Assembly (NCBI GenBank): GCA_000697665.1
Contig: KL197712.1
Coordinates: 753,412 to 817,411 of the forward strand
Reading direction: 5' to 3'
Source: Jaapia argillacea MUCL 33604
Taxonomy: Eukaryota > Basidiomycota > Agaricomycetes > Jaapiales > Jaapiaceae
DNA: 64,000 bases
Made by a program: the position numbers and the translations under genes. Shown piece after piece: positions 46,233 to 59,384 of this stretch. Position 1 is the first letter of the stretch. Every line of letters begins with the position of its first letter. Below the pieces are notes generated by a model. It had not been told where the DNA came from. It did no database searches and was given only the letters and a program-made list of their open reading frames with translations.

Positions 46233-46827
46233 ACTTGAGCAGAAGTAGAGCTTGTATTTCATATGGCCCTGTTGTCTTGGCATCCAATCATCACATATGC
46301 CTCCATTCCTAATGTCCTGGTGCTGCAAACGGCTGTAGCTACCCATGAAGAGGCATTGGTTGACACTGTCTGCTCCCGAGCACAAACTCAATTTGTGGAT
46401 AGGCAGTACAAACAGGTGGTTAAGAAACTAGACTACCTCATGTGGCATAGCTCTCATAGAAACCAAGAATACTCTGGGTTGTCATCGGCTCGAGCAGGTG
46501 AAGCTCAACTTCTCGATGGTCCCTTAGCAGCAGAGATTCTGGACATCGAAGCCACTAATTGGGAAGAAGACATAACTGACCCTGTCCTAGCTGAGGGTTA
46601 TTCGACATTGAGGCAACGAACTCAACCCCCTCCCAGAGGTGGTTACCACTTCCCTAAAGCTGACCATGTCAAGAGCCCAACTCATCCTCCCCCTTCTCCC
46701 TGCAAGTGTTGCAGTAGCGCTTTGCATTGGGACAAGGAATGTCCTTACTATATGCAATTTGAAGCTTTGAGGAAGAAGTCTGTTAATCTTACCCTTGTTA
46801 AGATCGTTACTTCAATGAAGTATACGA
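46233..46827 (+). pseudogene. E2 gag region, last part
   Basis: Continues the Gag frame after LTR A (LSWHPIITYASIPNVLVLQT). Near the end is a Cys/His cluster (CKCCSSALHWDKECPYY) of zinc-knuckle type. Confidence 0.75.
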
Positions 46828-47483
46828 TGTAAGACTTGGATACTTCTCTGATGATACCTAGGCTACAGCCCCAGAAGTAGGATGACGAGAGGATGAGAGA
46901 CTATCAGAGGTTTCCAGACAGATGATCAGACAGGGATCAAGTCAGAATGATGCGAATAGAGATAACGATCTATATTGACAAAGTGAACAAGATGGCCAAT
47001 ACTAGCAAATACAGGAAGGTATATATACTGGGATGAAGCACAGTCTGTAGTCCGTAGTAGTGATGAGTAAGACAATCAGTAAGACAGTTAGTAAGACAGT
47101 AGTATGCATGAGTCAAAGTGAGTCAGAAGGAATAGGAGTCCGTAGTTAGGGGTCTGTAGTCCGTAGTCCACAGTCGATGGCCTGATCTGTGAGTCAGAGA
47201 CATAGGGGTCTGTAGTCCATGGCCTGGATCGTACTGGAAGGTGGAGTGACGAGGTGACAAGGAGTCAGAGTGATGAAGACGAGGATGTTGTACTAGAGGC
47301 TGGAGGTGTAGGAATGAGGATGCGTTGAAGGGATATTGGAGGGATATGGACCCGTCCCTTGTGAACTGGAGGGATACAATCGTAGTGCTTGATGACCCAT
47401 ATATGGAAGGATCAGATATCCACAAGGAGTGTCAAGATAACAAGAAAAATGAAAATAGGTGTAGCGTGGTGTGATTCTTAACA
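46828..47483 (-). repeat. LTR-like block between E2 gag and pol
   Basis: Begins TGTAAGAC and ends TCTTAACA. The first 100 bp (AGGCTAC, GAGGATGACGAGA-like text) resemble the E1 LTR in the same orientation. It also holds repeated AGTCCGTAGT/GTCTGTAGTCC units near 47040-47240. No clear target duplication is seen, so the exact borders are uncertain. Confidence 0.6.
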
Positions 47484-50400
47484 ACCCTCACCAACAAATA
47501 CTTCGATAGACCTTCTGATGAGGAGGGCCTGTATAACACTACATACAATCACTTCATTAATCAAGCTATTGCTGAATTGTATCCCGGTCCTAACCCTGGA
47601 GGCACCTGTTCAGGCCCTGAGAAACAATCCTTTAAGGTGCAAATAGAGGAAGTGATCAACGAGGATCTCCTCCCTAAGCTATCGAATGCTCCAAAAGGGG
47701 GCTATATTTTGGAGCAATGTGAGGAAGTACACTTAGGGTTACTGAAGGAGGAATATCTGAAATCAGCTTGGCCTCAAGGAGGCGAGGAATTACCCCCTCC
47801 GCCTCATACAAGAACTGTGCGTGTTCCAAAACAGAGAAAGTCTTCTCCCAGATTCTCAGCAGTTGGGGTATCAGTCGTTTCTATCAGAGGCAGGCTCAGA
47901 CACCTCGAGAACCAGGAGGTCGATCTTAGGCTAGACTCATGTGCAGATACATCATTGATCTCGTTGGAATTCTACGAATCTCTTAAGTTCAAGCCTAAAC
48001 TGAAACAGGGTCTCAAAATGAAACTCTACCAGTTAACAGAATGAGACACAACGATGAGCAGATACATAGTGATGCCCATTTTTGTCACCACAGATGAAGG
48101 ACACACACTTGAGATGGAGGTTGAAGCCTATGTGGTTCCAGGCATGACTGTCCCTGTACTTCTCGGCAAGGATTTCCACCTGAATTATGAGCTCACAGTA
48201 TCCAGAAACATGGAAGTGGGCACTACTATTCATATTGGTTCTCGAGAGGACCTGGTCTGAGCAGTTGGCGTTTCACACACACAGGATTTCGCGTGGATAA
48301 GGAAGAGTGTCCACTCGGTACAATCCTTTGTCAAAGCTAAGGTGCACTGGAGGAACCAAGTATGCAAGAAGGCTCAGAAGCGGAAATATGGAGAAGATGC
48401 TCGCCTTATTCAGGTGGATAAAGATTACCGTCTCCTCCCACACACAGTTCATAATATCGGTGTGGAAGGAAAGTTTGTGGACAATCAAGAATGGATGGTG
48501 GAGAAGTTTCTAGTTCAGAATGCAGATGAATCCTTCTTTGCTATCCCTAACACCCTCATCTCAGCCAAGAATCCTATAATCCTGGTAGCAAACCCGACAC
48601 CGACCCCTAGGATGATCCGTAGGGGTGAAGTAATAGGTAGACTTACTGATCCAGAGCTCTTCTTCGACAAGCCCAAGGACCGTAAACACCTAGAGGATCT
48701 CATGAATGCAGTGGCAAGGACTTCGTTGGTTGTCGAGTTGCTATTAGCTTCCAATGGTCTGCAAGTGGACAAAGGTCCGCTCCAGGCTACAGTGGGGGTC
48801 GATCCTCCCATTAAGGAAGCAAGTAGCATGTGCAATTCTTCTACAAAGGTAGAAGACGAGCAGCTCGGACTCTCTCCACTTGCAGAGGAGGAGACCAACG
48901 AGTGGGGGCTGAAAACCTCAGCGATCCCAGATACATCGATATTTCTGTCAGAGAGGATGGAGGAAATCTTGAATGTGGGAGATTTGCCAGATCATCTACG
49001 CCAAAAAGCTTGGGATATGCTATGCAAACGATCCAAAGCATTTGGATGGGACAGTTGTCTAGGCCACTACCCTGTCAGAATTCATATCCATACAGTGGAT
49101 GGCCTCAATCTGATCGCAGTACCTATGTACAGTACTTCTCCAGCCAAACACTTAGTCATTGAAGAGCAGCTAGAGAAGTGGTTCAAGCAAGGGGTTATTG
49201 AACCCTTGAGAAGTCTGTGGAGTGCCCCAGTAGTTATCGCGTACCGAAATGGGAAGCCGAGGTTCTGTGTTGACTACAGGAAATTGAATGCTGCAACGAT
49301 AGCAGATGAATTCCCCATTCCCCAGCAATCTGAGATCCTTGCCTCACTGGCAGGAGCCCAAGTCCTATCCTCCCTAGATGCATTGTCGAGATTCACGCAG
49401 ATAGAGATTGACCCCTCAGACATGGAGAAGACCGCCTTCTGAACACACAAGGGTTTATTCCACTTTCTCTGGATGCCTTTTGGCTTAAGGAATGGACCAT
49501 CTATTTTCCAGCAGATTATGCAATCCATGTTAGCCCCGTACCTATGGCTCTTCAGTCTTGTCTACATTGACAACATTGTTGTGTATTCAAAATCATATGA
49601 AGAACACATTGATCACCTAGATAAGGTACTTGAAGTCATTGAATCTGCAGGATTGACCCTGTTCCTGGACAAATGCCATTTATTCTACTCATCGATCCTC
49701 CTATTGGGACATTGTGTCTCGAGACTGGGTCTCTCATCCCATCATGAAAAAGTACAGGCAATTCTTGAGATGAAATGACCAGCGAAGATATCTGAGCTGC
49801 AGACATTCCTAGGAATGGTCGTCTACTTCTCTGCATTCATACCCTACTATGCCAGCATAGCTGCCCCACTGTTTCAGTTACTCCACAAAGGAATGAAGTG
49901 GTGTTGGGGGGCAGACCAGGAGCATGCTTTCCAAGCTGCGAAACAAGCTCTTCAAAGCACTCTGGTCTTAGGACATCCAATGCAAGACCTACCTTACAGG
50001 GTGTTCACAGATGCCTCAGACGAAGCTCTTGGCTGCACACTTCAACAAGTTCAACCAATGCAAAATGATTGGAAAAGGCATTCCATGCAGAAAACCCAGT
50101 ACCTACCCTCGTTCCAACGTTACCCACTAAGGTATGAGATGTGCCCCCCCCACAAAGTGGGAGGTGAATTTTGAAGACATGGTGGTACACATAGAAAGAG
50201 TCATAGCATACTGGTCATGTTCATTCAAGGATGCAGAACGATGGTATTCAGCAACAGAGCGAGAAGCCCTGGCTGCAAAAGAGGGTCTAGTCAAATTTCA
50301 ACCCTTCATCGAAGGAGAAAAGATTATTCTCGTAACAGACCATGCTGCACTGCAATGGGCTCGTACATACAAGAACGCAAATTGTAGACTAGCCTCTTGG

Positions 50401-52460
50401 GGGGCTGTCTTTTCCACGTACTCGCCAAATTTGGAGATCGTAGATAGGGCAGGTCGTGTGCACTCCAATGTAGATCCATCGTCCAGAATCCCTAGAGAAC
50501 CACCAGATCATTGCTCACCAATTAGCAACACAGGACCAACACTGACACCTGACAACTCAATGGCTGAAGAGGCAGAACGAAATTGGGTGAAGCAACCTGC
50601 CCCTCAGGTCTCATTTTCTGCCACTACCATACAGGGATTACTCCACATGACAGCGGAGGTATCTGCTTTTACATGCAGCAAGGGTCCTGTCCCTGACAAG
50701 ACTGACCCACCCCCAGGAACTCAACAGTCAGTCCGTTCTACAGAGATACCCCAGAATCTAAGGAAACCGGTCCAGTGACAGCATGGGGCTAAGCTCAAGT
50801 CACCAATGGAAACTGTTACCCCCATGATTACAGACAACACAGTACCTGTGGGGGGCAAAGATCCATATGAAATGCAGCAGGAATGGGAGGATACTCACCC
50901 CCCTCCCAAGCTGCATGTCACTTTGAGTGAGGAGGTACTCCAGGACTTCATAAGAGCATACCAAAATGATCCTGCATTCCATTCCAAATGGTCAGACGAC
51001 ACTTCGAACCCAGATTCATGGTACCCTGGCCAATGCTACTATAAGGATCAGCAAGGCCTACTCTTCTTCTGCGACGCTGATTTCATCCCATGACTTTGTG
51101 TACCAAGAGGAATTCGCAACAATTTGCTATAGCAAGCACGAGTCCCCATTTAAATCTGCGCATGCAGGGCCAGAGAAGTTGTGGTTGCTGCTCAGGGGTC
51201 AATTTTTTTGGCCAAACATGAAGACGGATGTGGAAGCTTACTGTTGCACCTGTGACATCTGCCAGAAGATCAAACCGTTGAACTTCAACAAGTATGGTTG
51301 CTTGATTCCTACTACCATCCCAACTCAGCCATATGAGTCCATATCCATGGACCTAATAACTGGCTTACCCTGGTCAGATGGCTTCAATGCAATTTGGGTT
51401 GTGGTGGACAGGCTCATGAAGCATGTACAATTTGTCCCCACTACTACTGGGCTTACAGCAGAAGGCTTTGTGGCACTGTTTGTTAAGCATGTTGCCTGTT
51501 GTTATGGATTATTGGACTACATTATCACAGACCATGATCCACATTGGACTTCTGATTTTTGGAAAGCGGTGGTCAACTCCTTGTGGCTGCAGATGTCCCT
51601 CTCCTCCTCACACCACCCACAGTATGACAGCCAAACCAAGATCGTAAACAAAGCCCTGGAAATCATGCTGAGGGCATATGTAGCAACAGACAAATCATCC
51701 TGGGCATGTTGGTTACATGTTCTCGAACATGCTCATAATTCCACCCCGTCTGCCACTACAGGAGAAATCCTGTACTGCTTACTTTACGGGTTTTTGCTGA
51801 AAGGCCCACTTGATTTTTTATCCAATCATTACATGGCCCCCACAAAGGCACGTACACAGCCAAAGAGTCAGCTATCAAGCAACGCAAAAGCTGATTCATG
51901 GTTGCACGAACTTTTTGTACACCGAGACAGTGCAAGGAGAGCTATTGCTAGAGCCCAGGACAAACAAGCCACATCCTTTAACAAAGGCCGAAGAGATCTG
52001 GATTTCCAACCTGGCGACCTAGTCATGGTTAACCCCCACTCACTTGAATGGATCAAATCAAAGGGCGAACACCAGAAATTGGTGCAGAGAGCTATAGGCC
52101 CGTTTCCCATTCAAGAACGGATCAATGCAAAGGTGTACCAGCTCGACTTGAGCGACAAGTACCCAGGTTCAAACATCTTCAACATTGAACACCTTCACAA
52201 ATACCAGCCATCCCCTGCTGAATTTGGAGAGTGAGATACATTGCCTGAAACCAGAATGAATGCCCCTGTGTTGGAAGAATACCAAGTCGAAAGGATTGTA
52301 GGACACAAATTCAACAGATAAACAGGCCAAATCTGCTATCTTGTTTGCTGGGAAGGGTATAGCCCTCAGTACGACTCTTGGATTTCTACCAGAGACCTGC
52401 ACAACACCCCTAGATGTGTATATGAATACCAGGCGCAAGTCGGTCTCCAACCGTAGTATA
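47484..52460 (+). pseudogene. E2 pol remnant (PR-RT-RH-IN-chromodomain)
   Basis: Parts in order: protease (LRLDSCADTSLISLEF, about 47.93 kb); RT (FCVDYRKLNAATIADEFPIP and SLVYIDNIVVYSKS, about 49.1-49.75 kb); RNase H (about 49.85-50.45 kb); integrase zinc-binding and core (CDICQKIKP, SMDLITGLPWSDGFNAIW, about 51.15-51.8 kb); and a chromodomain (YLVCWEGYSPQYDSWIS, about 52.26-52.4 kb). It is clearly older than E1, with many breaks. Confidence 0.88.
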
Positions 52461-52877
52461 CGAATTTGATATTTAGCTTGTAACGTCGTAATTATTGTAC
52501 ACAATTATCCCTTACAGGATGCATATTCCTAATTAGGAAAGCGGAGTTAACCTTTGTATAACCGCTTTCTCTCATTCCCACCCTCTTCCACCACCTTCCA
52601 CTTCAACAAGTTGCATGAGTAGGGATACAGGATTTACAAAGGTATCTCCTCCCCGCTAGTGCTCTAATTCGACCTAGCAATAGCACTGGGAAGGTCACCT
52701 CATCAAATTCTCACTACTCCGGAATCTAACCTTCACATCACATTACGCCTTCCACGCAGCGCAAGTGGGGACATGGGATTTACAAAGGTATATCCCCCCT
52801 GCAAGTGTGACGAACTGTACCTAGCGAAAGCACGTGGTCAGTACTCACGAATTCAACCCACAAACATACCAGCCCCA

Positions 52878-54229
52878 TGTCGTCCGATAGCGCCAAGCAC
52901 CGTGCGGCCTTAGTGGAAGCCATTGCTAAGTCTATGGCATTTTCTTTACTCTACGAAGACTACCTTGGCGATGACGAAGACACGTGATGGATTACCATCG
53001 CAGGCAGCTCTTTGACTCACAACCTATGCTACCCCATGATGACCACACAGACTCACGACTTGGTCAGTTGACGTCTCCCCTATGACTGGGCTATCCAAAT
53101 GGACTGGTATGACATCCATCGGCCATGGCTCTCATATATACCAAGGCAAGATGGCCTTCTCAGTCCATGGTGGCTTAGTCACTACATGGCAACGAAAGGA
53201 GAAGTATCCTACCCTTTGAAGACGACCCTAGGTTCGCACGTGGTACGTCCTTGGTGTGCAGCAGTGTGTCAACACAATGTGCTTAAAGTAGAGACTCTTC
53301 TCTACAAAGTGCTCCCTTGGGCCAATGCTCTCGATGAACCATTCCCCAGCCCTAACTTTGACTTCCTATCTCATGACTTCAAGAACCTGCATGACATCGT
53401 CATCGCATTATGGGATTGTCAATGAGCCACGCTCAAGAAATTGGGCTTTGTCATCTTCTTCCTCAGGAACCATTGCAACTGGACATACCTGCAATGGGGA
53501 ATCGAAGGTTTTATCGAAATTGTGAGAGGATTAGGACTCGTCACCACAACGGATGTTTGAGGTGTGGTTGTCGATGTGATCAATATGTACACCCCCTTAG
53601 CTGTCACCACAAGTCTGCTTCAGATTTCAGTACCAGTCATCTATCCCTGGGGAGCAAAGGAGTGAGATACCCTATGAGTGGGTAAAACTCAGAATCTGCA
53701 CCACTGCCCTGAAGGCCTTGGAGTAGTAACGCAGGTGGAATACAACAATGAGGTGAAGCAATGGAAACACGAGGCATGCACTGCATACACCAAAGCCCAT
53801 AAGCAGGCACAAGACTCCCCCACACCCTCAACTTCCCAGCAACCCTCAACCGCACCCAAGCCAGTCAGCAAAAAGTCAAAGGGTCAGTGTAGGCGCGAAA
53901 GAGATGCAGAGATGGCAGAAGAAATCAATCTGGATGATGATGAGGGGGTCTATGAGGATGAGGACTCTCCAACTCTGTCCAAGAAATCGAATTTGCCATG
54001 GTGGGATGCCATACCGAAAGCATCACTCCCCACTCCTACAAATGACAAGCTCGCAACACTATTCCCATATGAAGGCCTGGAACCAGAGGAAGGAAAAGAT
54101 GACCTCGTACCCCCTGATGACACTCTGGTATATGGAGAACTGGTCACTCCCATGGTCGAAGATAGTGAACCACCCCCAACTACGCCAATTTCGTCAAGGG
54201 AAACCTCCCTGAGAATGAGAACCCCTTCT
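52878..54229 (+). pseudogene. E2 additional frame after pol
   Basis: A degraded frame starts MSSDSAKHRAALVEAIAKS and includes WYDIHRPWLSYIPRQDGLLS, then an acidic, Pro/Ser-rich part (53.7-54.2 kb, NLPWWDAIPKASLP). No domain is recognised. Such 3' frames downstream of the chromodomain also occur in E1. The preceding 52461-52877 is non-coding and has two GGGATTTACAAAGGTAT-like copies (52629 and 52775). Confidence 0.5.
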
Positions 54230-54761
54230 TGTAACAGGTGGTTACTGGGGTATACTCTCCAGTATCACTCTGGATTGAGTGTGGGAAGTGGCAGGTCAGA
54301 GTTTGAATCATCTTTGTATCTTCTCGTAGTTTACTTTTTGAATCGACTACTTACTGCCTATTCACAAATTGACCTCTTTACTGAGTGTGTCAATTGCATA
54401 AACTAGGCGACTTATCTCATTTATAGCTGGTTAATACTACTACCAGCACTGCTTGGAACTCGACCTCTACGAGAGGGTCGAGTTATAAGACTCTTCAGAT
54501 TTCCGGAATCAAGAGTGACCTTCAGTTGCGTCGTGGATACCTCTTCGACACAGGACAGCTACAAGAGCAGCTGTGCCTGGCTATCAGACAGCCAAGGGAG
54601 CTACTTACAAGTAGCACCTGGCAACACAGTCTCTGTGTGTCTGACTGCAGGGTTACTTGTAGAGGGTTTCACACCTCAGTCCCAGCTTGAGGCTTGCCAG
54701 CCACTGGACGGCACTCAGATCCTCCTGCCATAATGTAGCAGGTCTCACCTGGCTGTTACAA
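54230..54761 (+). repeat. LTR B of the third family
   Basis: 532 bp with perfect inverted termini TGTAACAG/CTGTTACA, closely related to LTR A. It is followed by AAGGTGGACACTGGGAGGA, as is the LTR end at 31341, so it looks like a 5' LTR with a primer-site region and not a solo copy. The flanks CTTCT and AAGGT do not match. Confidence 0.82.
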
Positions 54762-57160
54762 AGGTGGACACTGGGAGGAGTTGTCATTTAACCTGGCCAG
54801 CCCACAACAAGCCCGTTGATCATTCTAATCAAGTTCTATTCATTTCATATCACTTCGGTCTCCCAGAGCTCTTGAGAACAGCCTATCAGTCTGTTTCAAG
54901 ATCTCTTGTTGGCTCAATCATCTATCCTTGCCTCTTGCCACTACCTACTTGCCAGCTCATTCAGAATCGAGATGAATACCAATTCGTCTACTGCTACCCT
55001 TTCCGTCCACTTTGGGTATCTTCACGAACACATCTGCATTCCCACTTGCCACCCCTTTCACTCCCTACAGAACCTCTCAAGCGTGCAGTCGGAGACTACT
55101 GAAGTAGTCACACCTGCGCAATGTCTATTACTCCTTGGGAGCTCATTTCAGTGAGTACTGGGAGGCACGTCCTGGCATGTTTAGACTACAGGCATACTGC
55201 TGGGGTTGTCGTATCCCCCCTTCCAGCTCATTGGCTCATCAGCAACACTTGGCAATCCTCCTCAGAAACCCTTCGCGAAGGCTTATATCACCTGTCCTCC
55301 CATCCTCCCCTTGCGTTTGCTGCTGTGTCATATCTCCCTCAGACTAGCCAATCAATATCTTTGATAAAGTCCATAGAAATCACGAACACGTGAGTTCTAC
55401 TGCCACCTCACACCCTGTCTTACACAAACCTCTCCATTTTGAACACCTCAACCAAGACGAATATCAGTTCATTAGTTATTCATTTGTCCTCTTGCCACCC
55501 ACCATCTTGTGCAAACGTCCTGAATGAGACATTTGTTGGGTCCAACTCACCCACTATGCTATCAGTGATTACAGATTTACTGAACGTTCACATTTGCAAC
55601 ACCTACCCAGACTGGTGACTGAGCATCTATTCACCCTGCTCTCGTCTTCTCACACCTTCACAGAAGAGATCTTGTTCAATTTCCCCATGACTCATTTTGT
55701 CGTCGATCACACTCCACTCCCTTGGTGTCGTGCTTCCGCATCCAGTTCCAGGGACATCTGCAAGCTTCAGCTGTCACGCCTTGGTTGCTGTTTTGAGTCA
55801 CCTGTCAGCTCCTTCATGAACATGGAAGTTCTGTGACTGTATTTTCATCTAGTCGACATTCACTCCACACACATTGCTCCCCACCCATTCCTGCTAGCCT
55901 ATCAAGTCTTCAAAGGCTTGACAACACTCTCGCCTTGTGTTCATGGAGTTGGTGCCCCCAAATCCACTTTCGTCACTCCCCATATTCAGCATTGTCCCTC
56001 TGCTACTGTGTGTGTGTGTGTGTGTGGCTATGCCCTCAGGTGGTTGAGTTCTTGTTCACCCACACCCCCATCCTTTCCACACTCCAAGCGAGGACTCTTC
56101 TCACCTGACTGGTTCTCCTATATCCCTAATATTGAACCACCTGTGCTGCTGTCACGATTTGCCTTTGACTCGAGCGAATCTAGTCTCATCATCGACATCT
56201 CTGCGAACACGAAGCAAACGTTCACATCCAGTGATTCCAACCTTCCCTGTTTGTTACTGAATGCAGACATTTCAGGACCATATCTTGCTCTAGTCAACGC
56301 TCACCAACTCATTGGTTCTCCTTGTGAGTCATGGGTGCCATTACCAATCTCTACCTCCTTCTCCACTTCGCTGTCGAGTCTTCATATGCTCAACAACACG
56401 TCTGGGGCTCGCTGGGATACCTACCCTGACCCTCTCACCTATTTGGTACTCCTTGCTTCACACATTTGTCGTCAATCACGCTCCCTCCTGCTCATATTGG
56501 TTGGCGCTCATCAAGTCGGATCTCTCACACGCCACCTCAACTCTGGGATCGGTCTAGTTGCTGTCCGCCAAGTTAAACATTTCGCATACCTTTATCTGAA
56601 TTCAACTCGTGTCGCTCCCGCTGGTATTCTGGGGTCTTCCTAAGCTCAATGACGGTTTTACTTCATACAGACCTTCTCAAATCATCTGCTTGTTGATCCA
56701 TCACTTTCCTCATCGACACAGGCCAAGCTACGAGAGTAGCGGGACCTGAAAAGCCAAGTCCCTTTCTGGAGCTTCTTATGGGAAGCACAGGAGGGCACGT
56801 TTATACATGTGTACTGGCTGCGGGCGACTGCCGAGGCTCAGATCACATCGACAAGTTGACATCCAAGTTCGCTTTCAGTTCATGTTTGGTGATTTCTGAT
56901 ATCTCTGGATTGCACAGAGTTCCTCTCACATCTATTTGCATTAATCCTCGATCCTCGTCCCTTGAAATTCAAGTGCCATGCTTATGTTACTTGCTCATCC
57001 ATACACTACTTGTGGACACTGAGAACTGTGGATCCATCTTGTGTACGCACGTCAGTCTCGTCGGATTAACTTTATAGAGGATGGAGATTCTTATTGGCAA
57101 GCCCTTCTGATCTCTTTCACTCCAATGAGGAGCCCATACACTCAATTGATCCATAAGGAC
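54762..57160 (+). other. Non-coding, LTR-element leader-like sequence
   Basis: No convincing protein. It is T/C-rich with many short chance frames. Stretches near 55120-55230 and 56710-56850 resemble parts of LTR A/B (ACAGG..GCTAC, GGGAGC, then GTGTxxTGACTGCAGG-like text), suggesting diverged or rearranged LTR pieces. Confidence 0.45.
56007..56026. repeat. (TG)10 microsatellite
   Basis: Ten TG units in a row within the leader-like region. Confidence 0.95.
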
Positions 57161-59152
57161 ATGGCTTCTGAACCAATTCACCTCTCCTTCGTAGCAGTCT
57201 CAGAGGTTCTGGGAAGCTATAGGGACTGGCTAAAAGAGCAGAAGAAAGTGCTAGATTGGATTGGGGCAACGGAGGAGTTGAATAGAGCTCTCATCACCCC
57301 TGGAGAAGCCAGGGGACTGGGTGCCTCCCAGTGGGGTGTTCTACCTGATGTTCACAAAGCTATGCGCCAAGTAGCACAGACTTACTGGGAAATTGACCAA
57401 CACCTGGCCAAGATTGACCCAAACTACTCTCATGAGACGAATCTTGAGTTGCTTGGAGACCCCCTAAGGATCCTCTCTGGAGCTCCTCAGTGTGAACACA
57501 TCATTGCAGCTTGGTCGACTTTTCGAAATATATTGGTGGCTTTCCATGAAAAGATACTAAGTTGCTACCGAGTTGCAGTGCAGCGCTTGCAAGAGCAAGT
57601 GAACCTCTTCCTGGCTCATGAACCTACTGAGGAGGAAGTGGACTGTCCTGATGATCATCTAGTACCGTACGCAAAAAGTCTTGTCAAAGCCTTATGGTGT
57701 TTGGCAATTGACCTGAATCTAAATCTTGGGACAGACGAAGCATGACATCAGAGGTTTCAAAGATCCGTAAGACGAGTATTGGAAGAGTGTCACTTTTGTG
57801 AACGTGCCCATTCTATCGGGAGGAGATTTGGACCTCAGAGTACACGACAAGTGGTCAGGAATGCTTGGTCCCAACTGGTTGCGTCCACACGCGTGTCAGC
57901 TGACCCAGTCTTTGAGCTTGCGCCTCTGACCCATACTTCAATGTCAACTCTGAACCCTCCTCTGGCTCAGGCTCACAAGTTTACTAGTGAATCATCCACG
58001 AATTCAGCAGACGATTCTCGTCTAGTCAGCTTGGCCAACAGAGCTTCAAGTGCTCGTCAACCTCTTCTCCCTGCTGATAAGCAGCCACACGAAGAGTTAT
58101 CGTGTGAGGATTGGACATTGCCTTGCGATCTCACTAGTCCATGTCTCCCAAGCCCTGTCAGGACTCACACCCTCCCACCGGCGTCTTTGATACCTTGTCT
58201 ATCCAACCCTACAACAGGCTTGCCTCTGGTTCAAGAGAAGTCAAGTTCGGGGGGCATAAGCGAGGAGATTGGGGTTGGCAAAGGCACCGAAGTGGTCAAA
58301 GCGCACCTGGAAAGTGGAAGATGTAGTATGCCCTCACCTTTGTCCCTTTCAATCAGGTCAGCTTTGGATGCTCCTTCTCTGGCTAAGGATACTCTCCAGC
58401 TTACTCCCTTGGCTGCAATAGCTACGGCGCGACCCTCTCTGTCTCACAGGACGCCAACCACTTCAAAATCATCTCAGTTACACCCACCTCCTTGGACCCT
58501 AGTCAGCTGCTTGTCCAGCACCAAGGGATCTGTGTGCCAAGTCAACACCTTTGAAACTTATTCTCGAACGCCGTACAGCTATCCGAATTTCAATCAATCC
58601 GATGGTACCATCCTCACGATGGTTTGTGTTCAGGAAAAGTTGTGCCTGGGGGGCAGGAACAGGAGGATGTGGATTCCTAAGGCCAATAAAGCTCTAAGGA
58701 TCAGTATTGGACTACAAAATCCCTTTAAGCCCCTCTCGGGTTCACCATCCCTTGGGACCTGCATTGCAATGGGATCATCTTCAGCAAGGAATGTTAGTTT
58801 GACAAACATCATTGCGTCACCAACTGCCAATGCGCCGATTCCAACTCTACCTGCTCCTGGATTTCTTGGGGGCTCCTCTTGTGTAGCCTACCAGGTGAAC
58901 TTGCCCAACGAACGCACTTCAGATTACCGAACCCCTATCCATCATGGTCGTCAGGATCGAGTAGGGTTACTACGCACATCTCACTCTCCAAAGTTGGTCA
59001 TTAAGCCTACCACCTCATATCAACTCGATGCCATCGAGGCAACCTCCTTGAAACTGGCAGATCAACAACTAGTGGACTTACCAAAAAGCCCTCCCAAGGG
59101 TTCAGTTTCACCTATTTGCAACTCTTCCAGTCTATGGCATGGGCAGAACTGA
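57161..59152 (+). pseudogene. Degraded frame of unrecognised family
   Basis: Starts MASEPIHLSFVAVSEVLGSY and stays in one phase to 59152 with about one interruption. The first 195 residues are helical and of normal composition (WLKEQKKVLDWIGATEELN). Then comes a Cys/His patch (CHFCERAHSIGRR) and a long Ser/Thr/Pro-rich tail. It follows LTR B and its leader, so it may be the first frame of the third LTR family; it resembles neither the E1 nor the E2 Gag. Treated as an element fossil. Confidence 0.45.
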
Positions 59153-59384
59153 TACCCTTGCGTGCAAAGAGGGACCTCATCAGCCCAGGTACCCTCAAGC
59201 CTGGGCATTACTGGATCAAATCTCTTGTGAGGGGACTGCCATATCCAAGTACCTTTGCCTGGGATTTTGTCTTCTGTGCAAGGTAATTATTCTATTACCA
59301 ACGAGTTGGAGCTTACTGGGTTATCACCTCCAGGATTCTATCAACCTCCTCCATCCTCCCTGAATTCTGAGGTCGTTCCCAACA

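Larger units (their letters stand above)
39600..54229 (+). mobile_element. E2: older Ty3/gypsy chromovirus, invaded by other elements
   Basis: A plus-strand element whose own LTRs are not identified. A TATAAAAG motif lies at 39609. The gag region runs from about 39.7 to 46.8 kb in pieces separated by insertions, pol from about 47.5 to 52.46 kb, and a further frame from 52.88 to 54.23 kb. Inserted elements are a Penelope-like element (40374-43897), a solo LTR (45182-46227, with another solo LTR inside) and an LTR-like block (46828-47483). The coding regions have many breaks (well over ten). Age order: E2 first, the others later. Both borders are uncertain; 39247-39600 is unexplained flank or leader. 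Confidence 0.75.

Noticed and set aside
54230-54761. LTR B as a simple solo LTR
   Set aside because: The flanking 5-mers (CTTCT and AAGGT) differ and a primer-site-like module follows it, unlike LTR A.
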